Below, one piece after another: positions 1-9,225 of a stretch of 64,000 nucleotides of DNA (position 1 is the first letter of the stretch; the number at the start of each line of letters is the position of its first letter). The position numbers and the translations under genes were made by a program. Under the pieces are notes generated by a model. It was given only the letters and a program-made list of their open reading frames with translations. It had not been told where the DNA came from and did not search any database. Origin of the DNA: Variovorax sp. HW608 (GTDB taxonomy: Bacteria; Pseudomonadota; Gammaproteobacteria; Burkholderiales; Burkholderiaceae_C); assembly GCF_900090195.1 (NCBI RefSeq), contig NZ_LT607803.1, positions 3,551,628 to 3,615,627 on the forward strand. Direction: 5' to 3'.

Positions 1-372
1 GCCGCGGGCATCGCACAGCACATCCAAGGCATCTACACCCAGCTGGAGAGCCTGCTCAAGCAGGTGATCGAGCAAACGGACGGCAAGTTGCCAAAGAGCG
101 AGACGTGGCACCAAGATCTCATCCGTCTTGCAAGCATGCCTACGGAAGACCGGGGCGCACTGATCGATGCCGCAGGCGCGAAGAGCCTCAAGTCTGTCTT
201 GGGCTTCAGACATGTGGCCCGATCAAACTATGTGGGAGAGCTAGATCCCGCGCGTGTTTTTGAACACATTCCCAACACCGCCGCCGCTGTCACTGCCGTG
301 GTCGCTGGCGTTGGGCAGTTGTTTGAACTGCCTGAGGCCCCTACGGATCGTGCAGTCGAACGCGACGCGTGA
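1..372 (+). CDS. HepT-like HEPN domain protein, C-terminal part (5' end outside window)
   Basis: The frame is open from base 1 and ends at a TGA at 372, so only the last ~123 residues are seen. A helical stretch is followed by GFRHVARSNY and then ELDPARVFEHI, which resembles the FRH-x2-RH-Y…LD…R signature of HepT-like HEPN ribonuclease toxins. In that family an R-x4-6-H motif is catalytic. Here the position where I expect the histidine reads Ser-Asn, so activity may be lost. A MNT-type nucleotidyltransferase antitoxin would be expected upstream, outside the window. Family assignment is by eye and moderate; the partial length limits it. Confidence 0.5.
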   Translation, partial: AAGIAQHIQGIYTQLESLLKQVIEQTDGKLPKSETWHQDLIRLASMPTEDRGALIDAAGAKSLKSVLGFRHVARSNYVGELDPARVFEHIPNTAAAVTAVVAGVGQLFELPEAPTDRAVERDA

Positions 373-1091
373 AAGACTTCTGGGGCGGTTTGGGGGTCCC
401 CTGTAGGGGCGGACGTGCTCCCCCGCCCCGCCCTACCCTGACCGGTCTTTGCCCGAGTGCCAAGAAGGACGGCGAGGGCGTTTGGGTTCCGCGGCGCCCG
501 ACTCCTCATCGAATCAACGACTTGCGCGCGCGGTCGTCAAAGTTAGGCCCTAAATTTGATGGAATTCCGGCCTAACTTTGAACGAACTCTGAGTTTCTTC
601 AAACTTGTCTCTTCTGGTTACCCAGGAAAATCAACAACTTAGCGCCTCGCCTTCCAAATTTCCGACCCCCGCTTTTTCAAAATTAAGCCGGCGCCTTCAA
701 GGAGTTGAGCGGCGCTCGCCCGACCACTGGGACGCATGTCGACGGCTGCATTGCGAGGGTCTGATTTCTGCCGTGAGGCCGGTATGCCCCCCAGCGGTCG
801 TCCCTCTAGGGCGACTGGGAGGGCCGCTGTCCGCCTGTTTGCGGGCGTTCGAGCAGCGATGCGACTTTGTCCGGACACGCTGCACTACCGACTTGGTTCA
901 GACGTTCTCTTTCGGCGGCACCGCCGCCCCATAGCGGACATGCGCCCTGCCATAGACCGGTCGTTCGACGGCGCATCATGTTTACGCAATTCTCGATCTG
1001 GACCGACGTCCCTGCCGAGCCCGCGTTCTATCGAGTGCGAAGCATCGATTCGTGGTGCGCGCTGTGGCGGCATCGTCGCCCGCGCATCCGC
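373..1091. other. Gene-free stretch with a perfect 12-bp inverted repeat
   Basis: About 720 bases lie between the HepT-like tail and the end of the antiporter gene. The open frames here have no recognisable domains and overlap each other on both strands, so I call none of them. The one clear structure is the inverted repeat at 538-580. Bases 600-690 are less GC-rich than the surroundings. Confidence 0.6.
538..580. repeat. Perfect 12-bp inverted repeat
   Basis: CAAAGTTAGGCC at 538-549 is repeated exactly as its reverse complement GGCCTAACTTTG at 569-580, with a 19-base spacer. There is no T-run on either side, so it is not a textbook terminator. It could be an operator, a recombination site or part of a small mobile element end. 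It lies about 165 bases after the HepT-like gene. Confidence 0.7.
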
Positions 1092-2159
1092 TCAGGGCTC
1101 AATCGCCAGGAACAGGAAGGCCGCAAAGATCACAAGATGAACCGCTCCCTGCATCATATGTGTCCGACCGCTGCCAAGCGTGATGGCGCTGACGATGAAA
1201 GTCACCATGAGCAGCGCCATTTCGATCGGATCGAGTCCCAGCACCAAAGGCAAGTCGAACGCGACGGCGGCGACGACAACGACCGGAACAGTCAGACCGA
1301 TGCAAGCCAAGGCCGAACCGATAGCCAGGTTGAGACTGGTCTGCAAGCGGTTCGCTCGGGCAGCGCGCGTCGCCGCCAGCGCTTCCGGCATCAACACCAG
1401 CAACGCGATCGCTATCCCGACGACTGCCCTGGGCGCATTGGCTGCCTCAACCGCCCGCTCGATGCTTGGCGAGAGCACCTTGGCGAGCCCAACGACCGCG
1501 ACGAGCGACACCAGTAGCAGCGCAAAGCTTGTCCAGGCCTCGCGCGCGGACGGCGGCGCTTCATGTGCTTGCTCATCGGCCGCCGTATTGGTCGGAAGGA
1601 AGTAGTCGCGATGACTCACCGTCTGAATGAAGATGAAGATCGCCCACAGCGCGGCAGAAGCGCAGGCAACGAACCACAGTTGAGGGAGGGTGTACGACCC
1701 TCCATTGCCGGACTTGAATGCTGGCAGCACGAGGATCAGGGCTGACATCGCAATCAAAGCGGCCATTCCGGCCGCATTGCCTTCGATCCGGAAACTCTGT
1801 TCGCGATGCGCCAACCCGCCAACGAGCAGGCAAATGCCGACCACGCCGTTGCAGATGATCATCACCGCGGCATAGATCGTGTCGCGCGGCAGCACGGCCA
1901 TTTCCTCGCCGCCGGCAAGCATCATCGAGAGAAGCAGTGACGCTTCGATCACGGTGACCGCCAGTGCCAACACCAGCGTGCCGAAAGGCTCGCCCACTCG
2001 ATGCGCAATGACCTCGGCGTGATGCACCGCGGCCACCACCGCAGCGCCGAGACCGAGGGCACAAAGCGTGCCGAGCACTGCACCCATTGCACTCGCGACG
2101 CCGGCAAGCGCCAGCACGACCATCGTCGCTACAGGTATCGCCCAAGTCCATGCGGCCAT
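1092..2159 (-). CDS. chaA: Calcium/sodium:proton antiporter, ChaA family
   Basis: The 355-residue product is an integral membrane protein with about ten hydrophobic segments in two halves, as in the Ca2+:cation antiporter (CaCA) superfamily. Acidic residues within membrane stretches fit the two alpha-repeats: TVIEASLLLS in the first half and VLMPEALAAT in the second. Length matches ChaA (about 366). The start at 2159 (MAAWTW) is preceded by GAGGGGC at a suitable distance; a longer frame upstream is Arg/Pro-rich and lacks homology. It probably exports Ca2+ or Na+/K+ at high pH. It appears monocistronic. Confidence 0.8.
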   Translation of the reverse strand: MAAWTWAIPVATMVVLALAGVASAMGAVLGTLCALGLGAAVVAAVHHAEVIAHRVGEPFGTLVLALAVTVIEASLLLSMMLAGGEEMAVLPRDTIYAAVMIICNGVVGICLLVGGLAHREQSFRIEGNAAGMAALIAMSALILVLPAFKSGNGGSYTLPQLWFVACASAALWAIFIFIQTVSHRDYFLPTNTAADEQAHEAPPSAREAWTSFALLLVSLVAVVGLAKVLSPSIERAVEAANAPRAVVGIAIALLVLMPEALAATRAARANRLQTSLNLAIGSALACIGLTVPVVVVAAVAFDLPLVLGLDPIEMALLMVTFIVSAITLGSGRTHMMQGAVHLVIFAAFLFLAIEP

Positions 2160-2280
2160 GATGCCCCTCAGTAAACAGAATGTTTTGAACAGAAGCGAAT
2201 CGCGGCGAAGCATAGCCGTTCGTCCGCGCGGCGGACAGGGCTCGCACGGTGCAGTGCGCTGAATCCGGCGCGAACGTCTC

Positions 2281-3297
2281 CTAGCTCCGCCCTGCCAGCC
2301 ACCCTGCTCGGGTGGTGAACCGGCTGCGTGCTGTCGTTCCGAACAGTTGTTTGTGCCAGCGTGAGAAAGCGCTCGGTTCGGAGAATCCCAACAAAGCGGC
2401 GACCTCTCCAAGGGGGCGCGCGCCGTCCTCCAGATATTGGTTCAACAGGTCCTTGCGCACGTCATTGAGCAGCGCGCTGAAGGTCGTGCCTTCGCGCGAT
2501 AAGTGGCGCGACACGGTCTTGCGGTCGATGCCCAGATGCTGCGCGATCACTTCCACGCGGCAATGTCCGCGCGGCAACAAGAGCACGATGTGCTCGCGCA
2601 CTCGATCGGAGACCTTCGGCTTCCTTCTTGGAGATGTCCCGAGCAGGCGGTTTGTATAGCGGGCCATGACGGGGTCTGCGCCCGGATTTGGCGCATCGAG
2701 GTCGGCCGTATTGCAGATGATCCCGTTGAAGGCGTGGCCAAATTCGACGGCCGGGCCGAAGACGCTCTGATAGAGCGAAAGCCGTTGCGGCGCCCGATGA
2801 GAGAAGCACACGAGACGCGGGCGCCACTGTGCCCCCATGAAGACCTCGAGGGTTCGAAACATCACCCCGATGGCCAGCTCGGTGGCCTGCCGGTAGGGCT
2901 TGCCATCCTCCGTCGCGAGTTCAACGCGAATCGCGACCAGGTTGCCCACTTCCTCGACTTGCAGCGATAGCGCCTCGTTGTGCAGATGCGTGTTCGCGAC
3001 GATGGCTTCAAGGGCATGCCGAAGCGTGGGCTCATCACGAAGCATCAAGCCGAGAGGGCCCAGATTGGACAGGCGCCGCGATTGAGCCATTCGAAGCCCG
3101 AAGGCCGGCTCGTGTCCCCGCCGGGCCGCCAGTTCCAGGAGCCTGCCGACCGGCTGTGCCGGGATCAGTAGATCCGGTTCTCCCAGGCAGCGGCTGGGCA
3201 GTCCTACCTCAGACAGCAAGGCGTGTGCATCGAGAGCACAGGCGCCCGCCATCTCCGCAAAGGAAGTGAGGCTTGCGCTGCGAACAAGGTTCGTCAT
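2281..3297 (-). CDS. AraC-family transcriptional regulator (OruR/ArcR-type)
   Basis: This 338-residue protein has an N-terminal arabinose-binding-type domain (about residues 10-200) and a C-terminal AraC double helix-turn-helix (about 235-335), with the second helix region reading LGFSEPSAFSRWHKQLFG. I place the start at 3297 (MTNLVRSASL) because it aligns with the second AraC protein in the window (MLRSASLTGY); the frame extends 12 residues further upstream. It is divergent from the BKACE operon at 3398 and the intergenic region carries a direct-repeat operator (3313-3340). It most likely controls that operon and itself in response to the substrate or an intermediate. Confidence 0.85.
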   Translation of the reverse strand: MTNLVRSASLTSFAEMAGACALDAHALLSEVGLPSRCLGEPDLLIPAQPVGRLLELAARRGHEPAFGLRMAQSRRLSNLGPLGLMLRDEPTLRHALEAIVANTHLHNEALSLQVEEVGNLVAIRVELATEDGKPYRQATELAIGVMFRTLEVFMGAQWRPRLVCFSHRAPQRLSLYQSVFGPAVEFGHAFNGIICNTADLDAPNPGADPVMARYTNRLLGTSPRRKPKVSDRVREHIVLLLPRGHCRVEVIAQHLGIDRKTVSRHLSREGTTFSALLNDVRKDLLNQYLEDGARPLGEVAALLGFSEPSAFSRWHKQLFGTTARSRFTTRAGWLAGRS

Positions 3298-3312
3298 GGG
3301 GTAAACGGCAGG

Positions 3313-3340
3313 TGTCCCGAAATGGTAAGTCAATGTCCCG
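3313..3340 (-). promoter_or_regulatory. Direct-repeat AraC operator, copy 1
   Basis: Read on the regulator's strand, the site is CGGGACATTGA, ten bases, then CGGGACAC. The two CGGGACA half-sites are 21 bp apart start to start, two helical turns, typical of AraC-family tandem sites. It lies 15 bp upstream of the regulator start and about 60 bp upstream of the BKACE operon. The same layout recurs at 27588-27615 beside the second AraC/BKACE pair. Confidence 0.7.
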
Positions 3341-3397
3341 ATCGGTCAAGACGAGAAAGCGCTGATTGAGAAGAATTCGGGCTCAAGGAGACACGAC

Positions 3398-3817
3398 ATG
3401 AAGCCATCAAGTCAATCAACCACGCCCCTGTGCGACCGCTTGCGCGACGCAGGCGAATGGAACCCCAACTGGGACCCCATCTACGAACTCGATCCGGCAT
3501 GGACCGAGAAATTCATGGTGATGGGCGCCACGCCCGTGTTGGGCGGCGCACTGGATCCCAAGACCGTCGAATTCCTCGCCATCGCAGTCGACGCGTCCTG
3601 CACTCACATGTACGGGCCGGGCGTGCGCCGCCATATCCGCAAGGCGCTGGACCTTGGCGCGAGCAAGGAAGAAATCGCCGCAGTCCTCCAATGCGTCGCG
3701 GTACTCGGCATTCACAGCATGAGTCTGGGCGCTCCCATCCTGCTCGAGGAAATCGAGCGCAGCAACGACACAGCCTCCACCAACACCGAAAGGAACCACC
3801 ATGCAATTTCTCGATGA
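3398..3817 (+). CDS. Carboxymuconolactone decarboxylase/AhpD-like family protein
   Basis: A 139-residue alpha-helical protein with the family segment C-T-H-M-Y…GVRRHI…A-L-D-L-G-A-S-K-E-E-I. The CxxC of true AhpD peroxidases is replaced by Cys-Thr-His-Met, so a peroxidase role is unlikely; related small proteins act as decarboxylases or isomerases in aromatic and keto acid degradation. A strong AAGGAGACACGAC ribosome site precedes the ATG. The 3' end overlaps the BKACE gene by 17 bases, which implies translational coupling and a role in the same pathway. The exact reaction is unknown. Confidence 0.75.
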   Translation: MKPSSQSTTPLCDRLRDAGEWNPNWDPIYELDPAWTEKFMVMGATPVLGGALDPKTVEFLAIAVDASCTHMYGPGVRRHIRKALDLGASKEEIAAVLQCVAVLGIHSMSLGAPILLEEIERSNDTASTNTERNHHAISR

Positions 3818-4856
3818 CTCCCTCCTGCCGGAGAACCAGCAACCCCTGGTGATCCAGGTCGCGCCTTACGGGCCCGAATTCCTGCCTGGCGACTCCGACG
3901 ACATTCCGGTCACGATGGCCGAACAGGTCCAGAAGGCTGTGGACTGCTGGAACGCGGGCGCCACCGTGCTGCATGTCCACGTGCGGGAAGCCGACGGCAA
4001 GGGCAGCAAGCGTCTGTCCATGTTCAACGAGCTGCTCGCGCGCCTTCGCGAAGCGGTGCCAAAGATGGTGCTGCAGGTCGGTGGCTCGATCTCGTTCGCG
4101 CCGGAAGGCGACGGCGAGCAGGCGAAGTGGCTCACGGACGACACACGCCACATGCTGGCTGAGCTCGATCCCAAGCCCGACCAGGTGACCGTCGCCGTCA
4201 ACACCAGCCAGATGAACATCATGGAGCTGATGAGCGCGGACGACATCGCCGGAACGTCGCTCTCGACGCCGGCCTACTACAAGGCCTATCGCGAGATGTG
4301 GTACGAGTCGGGTCCGGCCTTCGTCGACGAGCATCTGAAGCGCCTGCAGGCTGCCGGCATCCAGCCGCACTTCATGCTCGGCCACGTCGCCAACCTGGAG
4401 TCCGTCGAGCGCCTGATCCGGCGCGGCGCCTACACCGGCCCGTTGATCTTGAACTGGGTCGCCATCGGTGGCGGCGCCGACGGTCCCAATCCGCGCAACA
4501 TGATGGAGTTCATCAACCGGTGCCCGGAGAACGCAGTGCTGACGATCGAAAGCGTCATGCGCAACGTGCTTCCGCTCAATACGATGGCCATCGCGATGGG
4601 CTTGCACGTCCGGGTCGGCATCGAGGACAACCTGTGGGCATGCAAGGGCGAGCGCTTCACGAGCGTGCAGCAGATTGAGCAGATGGTTCGCATCGCGCGC
4701 GAGTTGCACCGCGAGGTGGCAACCGGCGAAGACGCGCGCCGCATCTACCAGATCGGCACCCACTACGCCAACACTGACGAGACGTTGGCCGCGCTCGGTT
4801 ACGCACCCAATCGCTTCGCCGGAGAGCGCGAAACGCCGCTGCGTCGCGTCGCCTGA
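3801..4856 (+). CDS. BKACE-family beta-keto acid cleavage enzyme (DUF849), copy 1
   Basis: This 351-residue TIM-barrel protein belongs to the 3-keto-5-aminohexanoate cleavage enzyme family, which condenses a beta-keto acid with acetyl-CoA to give acetoacetate and an acyl-CoA. The zinc ligands appear as H-V-H-V-R-E after TVL, and the conserved glutamate lies in VGIEDNLW. It is clearly paralogous to the genes at 26462 and 45685 (same length, same N-terminal LxPENQ…APYGP pattern). These three are longer than the canonical member at 40621 and lack its GSPTPD segment, reading DGKGSKRLS instead. Substrate is unknown; the neighbours suggest an acid imported by the MFS gene and ending as a CoA ester. 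Confidence 0.85.
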   Translation: MQFLDDSLLPENQQPLVIQVAPYGPEFLPGDSDDIPVTMAEQVQKAVDCWNAGATVLHVHVREADGKGSKRLSMFNELLARLREAVPKMVLQVGGSISFAPEGDGEQAKWLTDDTRHMLAELDPKPDQVTVAVNTSQMNIMELMSADDIAGTSLSTPAYYKAYREMWYESGPAFVDEHLKRLQAAGIQPHFMLGHVANLESVERLIRRGAYTGPLILNWVAIGGGADGPNPRNMMEFINRCPENAVLTIESVMRNVLPLNTMAIAMGLHVRVGIEDNLWACKGERFTSVQQIEQMVRIARELHREVATGEDARRIYQIGTHYANTDETLAALGYAPNRFAGERETPLRRVA

Positions 4857-4887
4857 GGCTTCACGGACGTCAAATAAGGAGACACCC

Positions 4888-6153
4888 ATGCGCTGGAAGA
4901 ACAGCCCTCGCGCCGTGCTCGTCGCACTGCTCGCGATCCATGTGCTGGCCCACATCGACCGCAACATGCTGCTCGGCTTTTCGCCGCAGATCACGCAGGA
5001 ACTCGCGCTGAGCAATGCGCAATACGGGTTCCTCACCGGCGCGGTGTGGGTGTTGAGCTTCGGTGTCATGGCTGTCTTCATGGGCACGCTTGCCGACCGC
5101 TTCAGCCGTACGAAGGTGATGGCGGCGGGCATTCTGGTGTGGAGCGTGTGCACCGCGGCCTCGGGCGCGGCGCACAGCTTCGAGCAGATGGCCGCGGCCC
5201 GGTTCCTTGTCGCAAGCGGGGAAGCCGCCCTCGTGCCCGCTGCGGTGTCATTACTGGCTGAGCTGTTCGGCGATGAGCGACGCGGCGGGGCCATGGGCAT
5301 CTTTTTCATGGGCATCCCCCTGGGCATGGGATTGAGCTTCCTGTTGGCAGGCTCATTCGGTGCGAGCGAGGGATGGCGATCGACTTTCACGATGCTCGGC
5401 ATCGTGGGAGTAGTAGTCGCGCTGCCGTTGCTGATGCTGCGCGATCGACGCGGTGCCCCGGGCGAGGCCGAACGCGGTGCGCCGTTCCGGCAGCAAGTGC
5501 GTGGAGTGCTCGCGGTCCTGCGCGCGAACCGTACCGTGCAGGCGACGATCGCCGGCTTCGTGCTCGTGCACCTCGTGTTCGTGGGCTTGGTTTTCACGCA
5601 ACTGTGGCTGGTGCGTGAGCGTGGTTTCGATCCGAGCCAGATCGCGCGGCAGCTCGGCGGCCTGGAGATTCTGTTCGGCGTGCTGGGCGCGCTGGTCGGC
5701 GGCATGCTGAGCGACCGCTTCGCGCGCCGCATGAAAGGCGGCCACGCCGGCTTCATGCTGGCATTGATCGCACTGTGCACGCCGCTGATGATTGCCGCGC
5801 GCTTTGCGCCGGCGGGCTCAGACCTGTTCTATGTCGGGCTTTGCGCCGGCTTCTTTCTGCCGCTCGCCCTCTACGGCCCGGCGCTCGCGCTGATCCAAGG
5901 ACTGACCCCGGTGCAGATGCGCTCGACGGTGACCGGCGTGACGATGCTCCTCATCAATGTCCTGGCCGTTGCGATCGGCAACCTGGCTGCGGGCGCTGCG
6001 AGTGATCGCCTGACTGCCGCGGGCTTCGCATCACCCTTGACGGTTGTGCTACTGGCAACCGACCTGTTCGCCGTTCTCGCCGGTGTGTTCTTCGCGATGG
6101 CTGCGCGCGGTCCGAAGGTGCAATGCGCGCCAACGCCGGCCATCGCTCACTGA
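4888..6153 (+). CDS. MFS transporter, probable organic acid importer
   Basis: The 421-residue product has about twelve hydrophobic segments and the MFS loop signature G-T-L-A-D-R-F-S-R after the second segment, repeated in the second half as GGMLSDRFARR. An AAGGAGACACCC ribosome site fixes the start at 4888; the open frame continues further upstream inside the BKACE gene in a different frame. It lies 31 bases after BKACE copy 1, in the same operon, so it probably brings in the pathway substrate. Confidence 0.85.
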   Translation: MRWKNSPRAVLVALLAIHVLAHIDRNMLLGFSPQITQELALSNAQYGFLTGAVWVLSFGVMAVFMGTLADRFSRTKVMAAGILVWSVCTAASGAAHSFEQMAAARFLVASGEAALVPAAVSLLAELFGDERRGGAMGIFFMGIPLGMGLSFLLAGSFGASEGWRSTFTMLGIVGVVVALPLLMLRDRRGAPGEAERGAPFRQQVRGVLAVLRANRTVQATIAGFVLVHLVFVGLVFTQLWLVRERGFDPSQIARQLGGLEILFGVLGALVGGMLSDRFARRMKGGHAGFMLALIALCTPLMIAARFAPAGSDLFYVGLCAGFFLPLALYGPALALIQGLTPVQMRSTVTGVTMLLINVLAVAIGNLAAGAASDRLTAAGFASPLTVVLLATDLFAVLAGVFFAMAARGPKVQCAPTPAIAH

Positions 6154-6164
6154 AGGAATTTCTC

Positions 6165-7016
6165 ATGAGCAAATCAAGCAATGCAGCACAGGGGCGCCTG
6201 GCCGGGCGAGTCGCGCTGGTCACCGGCGCAGGACCGGGCCTCGGCGGTGCTATTGCCCTGGCGATGGCGCAGGAAGGGGCGAATCTCGTCGTCTGTGACA
6301 TCGATTCCGAAGCGTTGTCTCATACCGAGAAGGCACTTGCTGCGACCGGAGTCGAATGCTTGGCGCTGCGCTGCGACGTGTCCGACAGTGCGGCCGTCGA
6401 TGCGATGTTCTCCCAGGCGGCGGAGCGGTTCGGCACAGTCGACATCCTGGTCAACAACGCGGCCCGCGTCCCGACCTCACCCGCGGAGGAATCACGACGT
6501 AACCGCCACTACGCCTACCTGACCACGCCGATGGAGAGGCAGTCACTGGGCATCGTTGCTTCGTTGAGCGATGAAGACTGGCTCAAATGGTGGGACGTCA
6601 ACATGCATGGCGTGTTCTTCTGCACGCGCGCGGCTCTGCGCATCATGGAGCCACGACGCTCGGGCAAGATCATCAACATCGCTTCGATCGCCGGCCTAGG
6701 AACGCAAAGCATGCATAGCCCCGGCTATTCCGCGACCAAGGCGGGGGTGATCAGCCTGACCAAGACCACGGCGCTCGATGTCGCCGGCGCCAACATACAT
6801 GTCAACGCGATCGCGTGCGGAGCCGTGCTGACGCCGCCCTTTCAGGCTTACCTCGACACCGCGACTGCGGCACAACGCAACAGCCTCTTCCAGTTGATCC
6901 CGACAGGCCGCATCGGTCAGCCGGCGGAATATGCATCGTTGGCGGTGTATCTCGCATCAGACGATCACTACTTGGTTGGCCAAGTGATCAGTCCAAATGG
7001 CGGCGCTGTGATCTGA
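6165..7016 (+). CDS. Short-chain dehydrogenase/reductase
   Basis: A classical SDR of 283 residues: NAD(P)-binding TGAGPGLGG near residue 20, a following Asp in VVCDID that favours NAD+, the NNAA motif, and the Ser…Tyr-x3-Lys triad in IASIAGL…YSATKAG. The start at 6165 follows AAGGAATTTCTC. In the operon it probably oxidises a hydroxy acid to the beta-keto acid used by BKACE; that is inference from context. An unusually long loop rich in Arg and Thr (about residues 105-140) follows NNAA. Confidence 0.85.
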   Translation: MSKSSNAAQGRLAGRVALVTGAGPGLGGAIALAMAQEGANLVVCDIDSEALSHTEKALAATGVECLALRCDVSDSAAVDAMFSQAAERFGTVDILVNNAARVPTSPAEESRRNRHYAYLTTPMERQSLGIVASLSDEDWLKWWDVNMHGVFFCTRAALRIMEPRRSGKIINIASIAGLGTQSMHSPGYSATKAGVISLTKTTALDVAGANIHVNAIACGAVLTPPFQAYLDTATAAQRNSLFQLIPTGRIGQPAEYASLAVYLASDDHYLVGQVISPNGGAVI

Positions 7017-7047
7017 CGAAGACTGCCATTCAAAAAGGAAGTATCAA

Positions 7048-8682
7048 ATGAACGGACAGATGATGCAGCAACCGCTGCTGATCTCATCGCTGCTGACGCA
7101 CGCCGAGCGCCATCACGGCGCCCAGCAGATCGTCTCGCGTCGCGTCGAAGGCGACATTCATCGCCAGAGCTTCAGGGAATTCGCATCGCGCGCACGCCGC
7201 ATGGCCAACGCGCTCATCGCGCTGGGCGTGAAGTCCGGCGACCGCATCGGTACACTGGCCTGGAACGGTCACCGCCACATGGAACTGTACTTCGCCGTGT
7301 CGGGCTCGGGGGCCGTGCTGCACACGCTCAATCCGCGGCTGCACACGGACCAGCTCGCATGGATCGCCGACCACGCCGAAGACCAGGTGCTCTTCTTCGA
7401 CCTCAGCTTCATGCCGTTGGTGGAAGCCGTCGCGCCGCGCATGACGACGATCAAGGCGTTCGTCGCGATGACGGACCGCGCCCACATGCCCGCCTCGAGC
7501 CGCATTGACGGCCTGTTGTGCTACGAGGACTTGCTCGCCGCGCACGATGACCGCTACGTCTGGCCGACGTTCGACGAGAACACCGCGGCGACGCTCTGCT
7601 ACACGAGCGGCACCACGGGCAATCCCAAAGGGGTTCTGTACAGCCATCGCTCGACGGTGCTGCACGCGTATGCGGTGGCACTGCCCGACTCGCTCAATTG
7701 CAGCGCGCGCGACGTGATCCTGCCGGTCGTGCCAATGTTTCACGTCAATGCGTGGGGGCTGCCCTATGTCGCCTGCATGGTCGGCGCAAAGCTGGTGCTT
7801 CCCGGCCCGGGCCTGGACGGACGGTCATTGCACGAGCTGTTGGAGTCGGAGGGCGTCACCTTGTCTGCAGGCGTGCCCACCGTCTGGCAGGGCTTGCTGG
7901 CACACGTCGAGGCTCATGACCTGACGTTCTCTACCATGCGCCGCACCGTGATCGGCGGCGCGGCGTGCCCGCCTGCGATGATGCGCTGTTTCCAGGAGAA
8001 GCACGGCGTGCAGGTGATCCACGCCTGGGGCATGACCGAGCTGAGCCCGCTGGGAACGGCTTGCGTGCTCAAGGGTGACCTGGCGTCGCTATCGAGCGAG
8101 CAACGCTACGCGATCCAAGCCAAGCAGGGCCGCGCCGTGCCCGGCATGGACATGAAGATCGTCGACGAGCACGGTGCCGAGCTCGCATGGGATGGCAAGC
8201 AAAGTGGCGAGTTGATGGTGCGCGGTCCCTGGGTCGTGTCACGCTATCTGAAGAACGAGGGCGGCGACCCGCTCGTCGACGGCTGGTTCCCCACCGGCGA
8301 CGTCGCCACGATCGATGCCGACGGCTTCATGCAAATCACCGACCGCGCGAAGGACGTGATCAAGTCCGGCGGCGAATGGATCGGCTCGATCGACATCGAG
8401 AACATCGCGATGGCACACCCCCAGGTGTCGATGGCTGCGTGCATCGGCGTGCCCCATCCCAAATGGGATGAGCGGCCGCTGCTGGTGGTCGTGAAGAAGC
8501 CCGGCGCCGAGCTCACGCGCGATGACTTGCTTTCCTTCTTCGAGGGCAAGGTCGCCAAGTGGTGGACGCCCGACGACGTCGCGTTCGTTGAAGCCATTCC
8601 ACTGGGCGCGACCGGAAAGATGCTCAAGAACAAGTTGCGAGAGCAGTTCAAGAGCCATCCGCTGGCGACGGCCTGGGCGTAG
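7048..8682 (+). CDS. AMP-dependent acyl-CoA ligase, copy 1
   Basis: A 544-residue member of the ANL superfamily. The AMP/phosphate loop reads [11 protein letters not shown], the A5-type motif is GWFPTGD and the C-terminal catalytic lysine sits in GATGKMLKNKLRE. Overall it resembles medium/long-chain fatty acid and 3-methylmercaptopropionyl-CoA ligases (AlkK-like). It closes the first catabolic operon, 31 bases after the SDR gene. A close paralogue is at 49256. It likely activates a carboxylic acid product or substrate as a CoA thioester. Confidence 0.85.
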   Translation: MNGQMMQQPLLISSLLTHAERHHGAQQIVSRRVEGDIHRQSFREFASRARRMANALIALGVKSGDRIGTLAWNGHRHMELYFAVSGSGAVLHTLNPRLHTDQLAWIADHAEDQVLFFDLSFMPLVEAVAPRMTTIKAFVAMTDRAHMPASSRIDGLLCYEDLLAAHDDRYVWPTFDENTAATLCYTSGTTGNPKGVLYSHRSTVLHAYAVALPDSLNCSARDVILPVVPMFHVNAWGLPYVACMVGAKLVLPGPGLDGRSLHELLESEGVTLSAGVPTVWQGLLAHVEAHDLTFSTMRRTVIGGAACPPAMMRCFQEKHGVQVIHAWGMTELSPLGTACVLKGDLASLSSEQRYAIQAKQGRAVPGMDMKIVDEHGAELAWDGKQSGELMVRGPWVVSRYLKNEGGDPLVDGWFPTGDVATIDADGFMQITDRAKDVIKSGGEWIGSIDIENIAMAHPQVSMAACIGVPHPKWDERPLLVVVKKPGAELTRDDLLSFFEGKVAKWWTPDDVAFVEAIPLGATGKMLKNKLREQFKSHPLATAWA

Positions 8683-8833
8683 GGCATGAGCGACTTCGCG
8701 CTGCACAAGCGACCGGAATCTCGTCTCTGAGAGCGGAGCGCCGAGACGATGCGAGGAGGGGCCATCAATGTAGACGACCAGCAGTGCTCGAAGCGAATTT
8801 CATAATCATTTCATCATCTCAAAAGGAGACACC

Positions 8834-9037
8834 TTGAAGACCTTGATTTCAATCGCGATCGTCGCCATCGTCGCGAGCAATCTGAGCGCCTGTGCATCCG
8901 GGACAGAGGCAAAGCTGACCACTGCGCTCACGAAAGAGGATTGTGTGACGCACCTCACTCAGAATGTGCCAGTAGGCAACAAGCAAGACCAGGCCATTCG
9001 AAAAGATATGGCGTGCGCCGACCTCGTCAAGAGGTAG
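8834..9037 (+). CDS. Small secreted lipoprotein, function unknown
   Basis: A 67-residue product that begins at a TTG preceded by AAGGAGACACC, the same ribosome-site sequence used by other genes here. Residues 1-19 form a signal peptide and LSAC at 17-20 is a lipobox, with Cys20 as the lipidated residue. The mature part (about 48 residues) carries two further cysteines that could form a disulfide. I do not recognise the family. It sits between the ligase gene and the relict ligase 3' end. Confidence 0.6.
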   Translation: MKTLISIAIVAIVASNLSACASGTEAKLTTALTKEDCVTHLTQNVPVGNKQDQAIRKDMACADLVKR

Positions 9038-9151
9038 GAAAGATGTCGCCTGTCTCTTCAAAGGAGGTCGCTTCGGCCATCGTCTTGCGTAGCGGGGGCG
9101 GCTTCCGAAGAGGCCGGCGCTTCGTAAATTGCCGGGCATTTGTTCATCCGA

Positions 9152-9216
9152 ACGGCAAGATGCTCAAGAACGAACTGCGCGAACGATTCAAGCGGCACCC
9201 GCTGCCGACGGCCTGA
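9152..9216 (+). pseudogene. Relict 3' end of an acyl-CoA ligase gene
   Basis: The translated stretch reads NGKMLKNELRERFKRHPLPTA and then stops. This matches the extreme C-terminus of the ligase ending at 8682 ([21 protein letters not shown]) almost residue for residue. No other ligase sequence precedes it. It is best explained as the surviving tail of a tandem ligase copy, with most of the gene lost. Confidence 0.75.
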
Positions 9217-9225
9217 GCGAATCCC

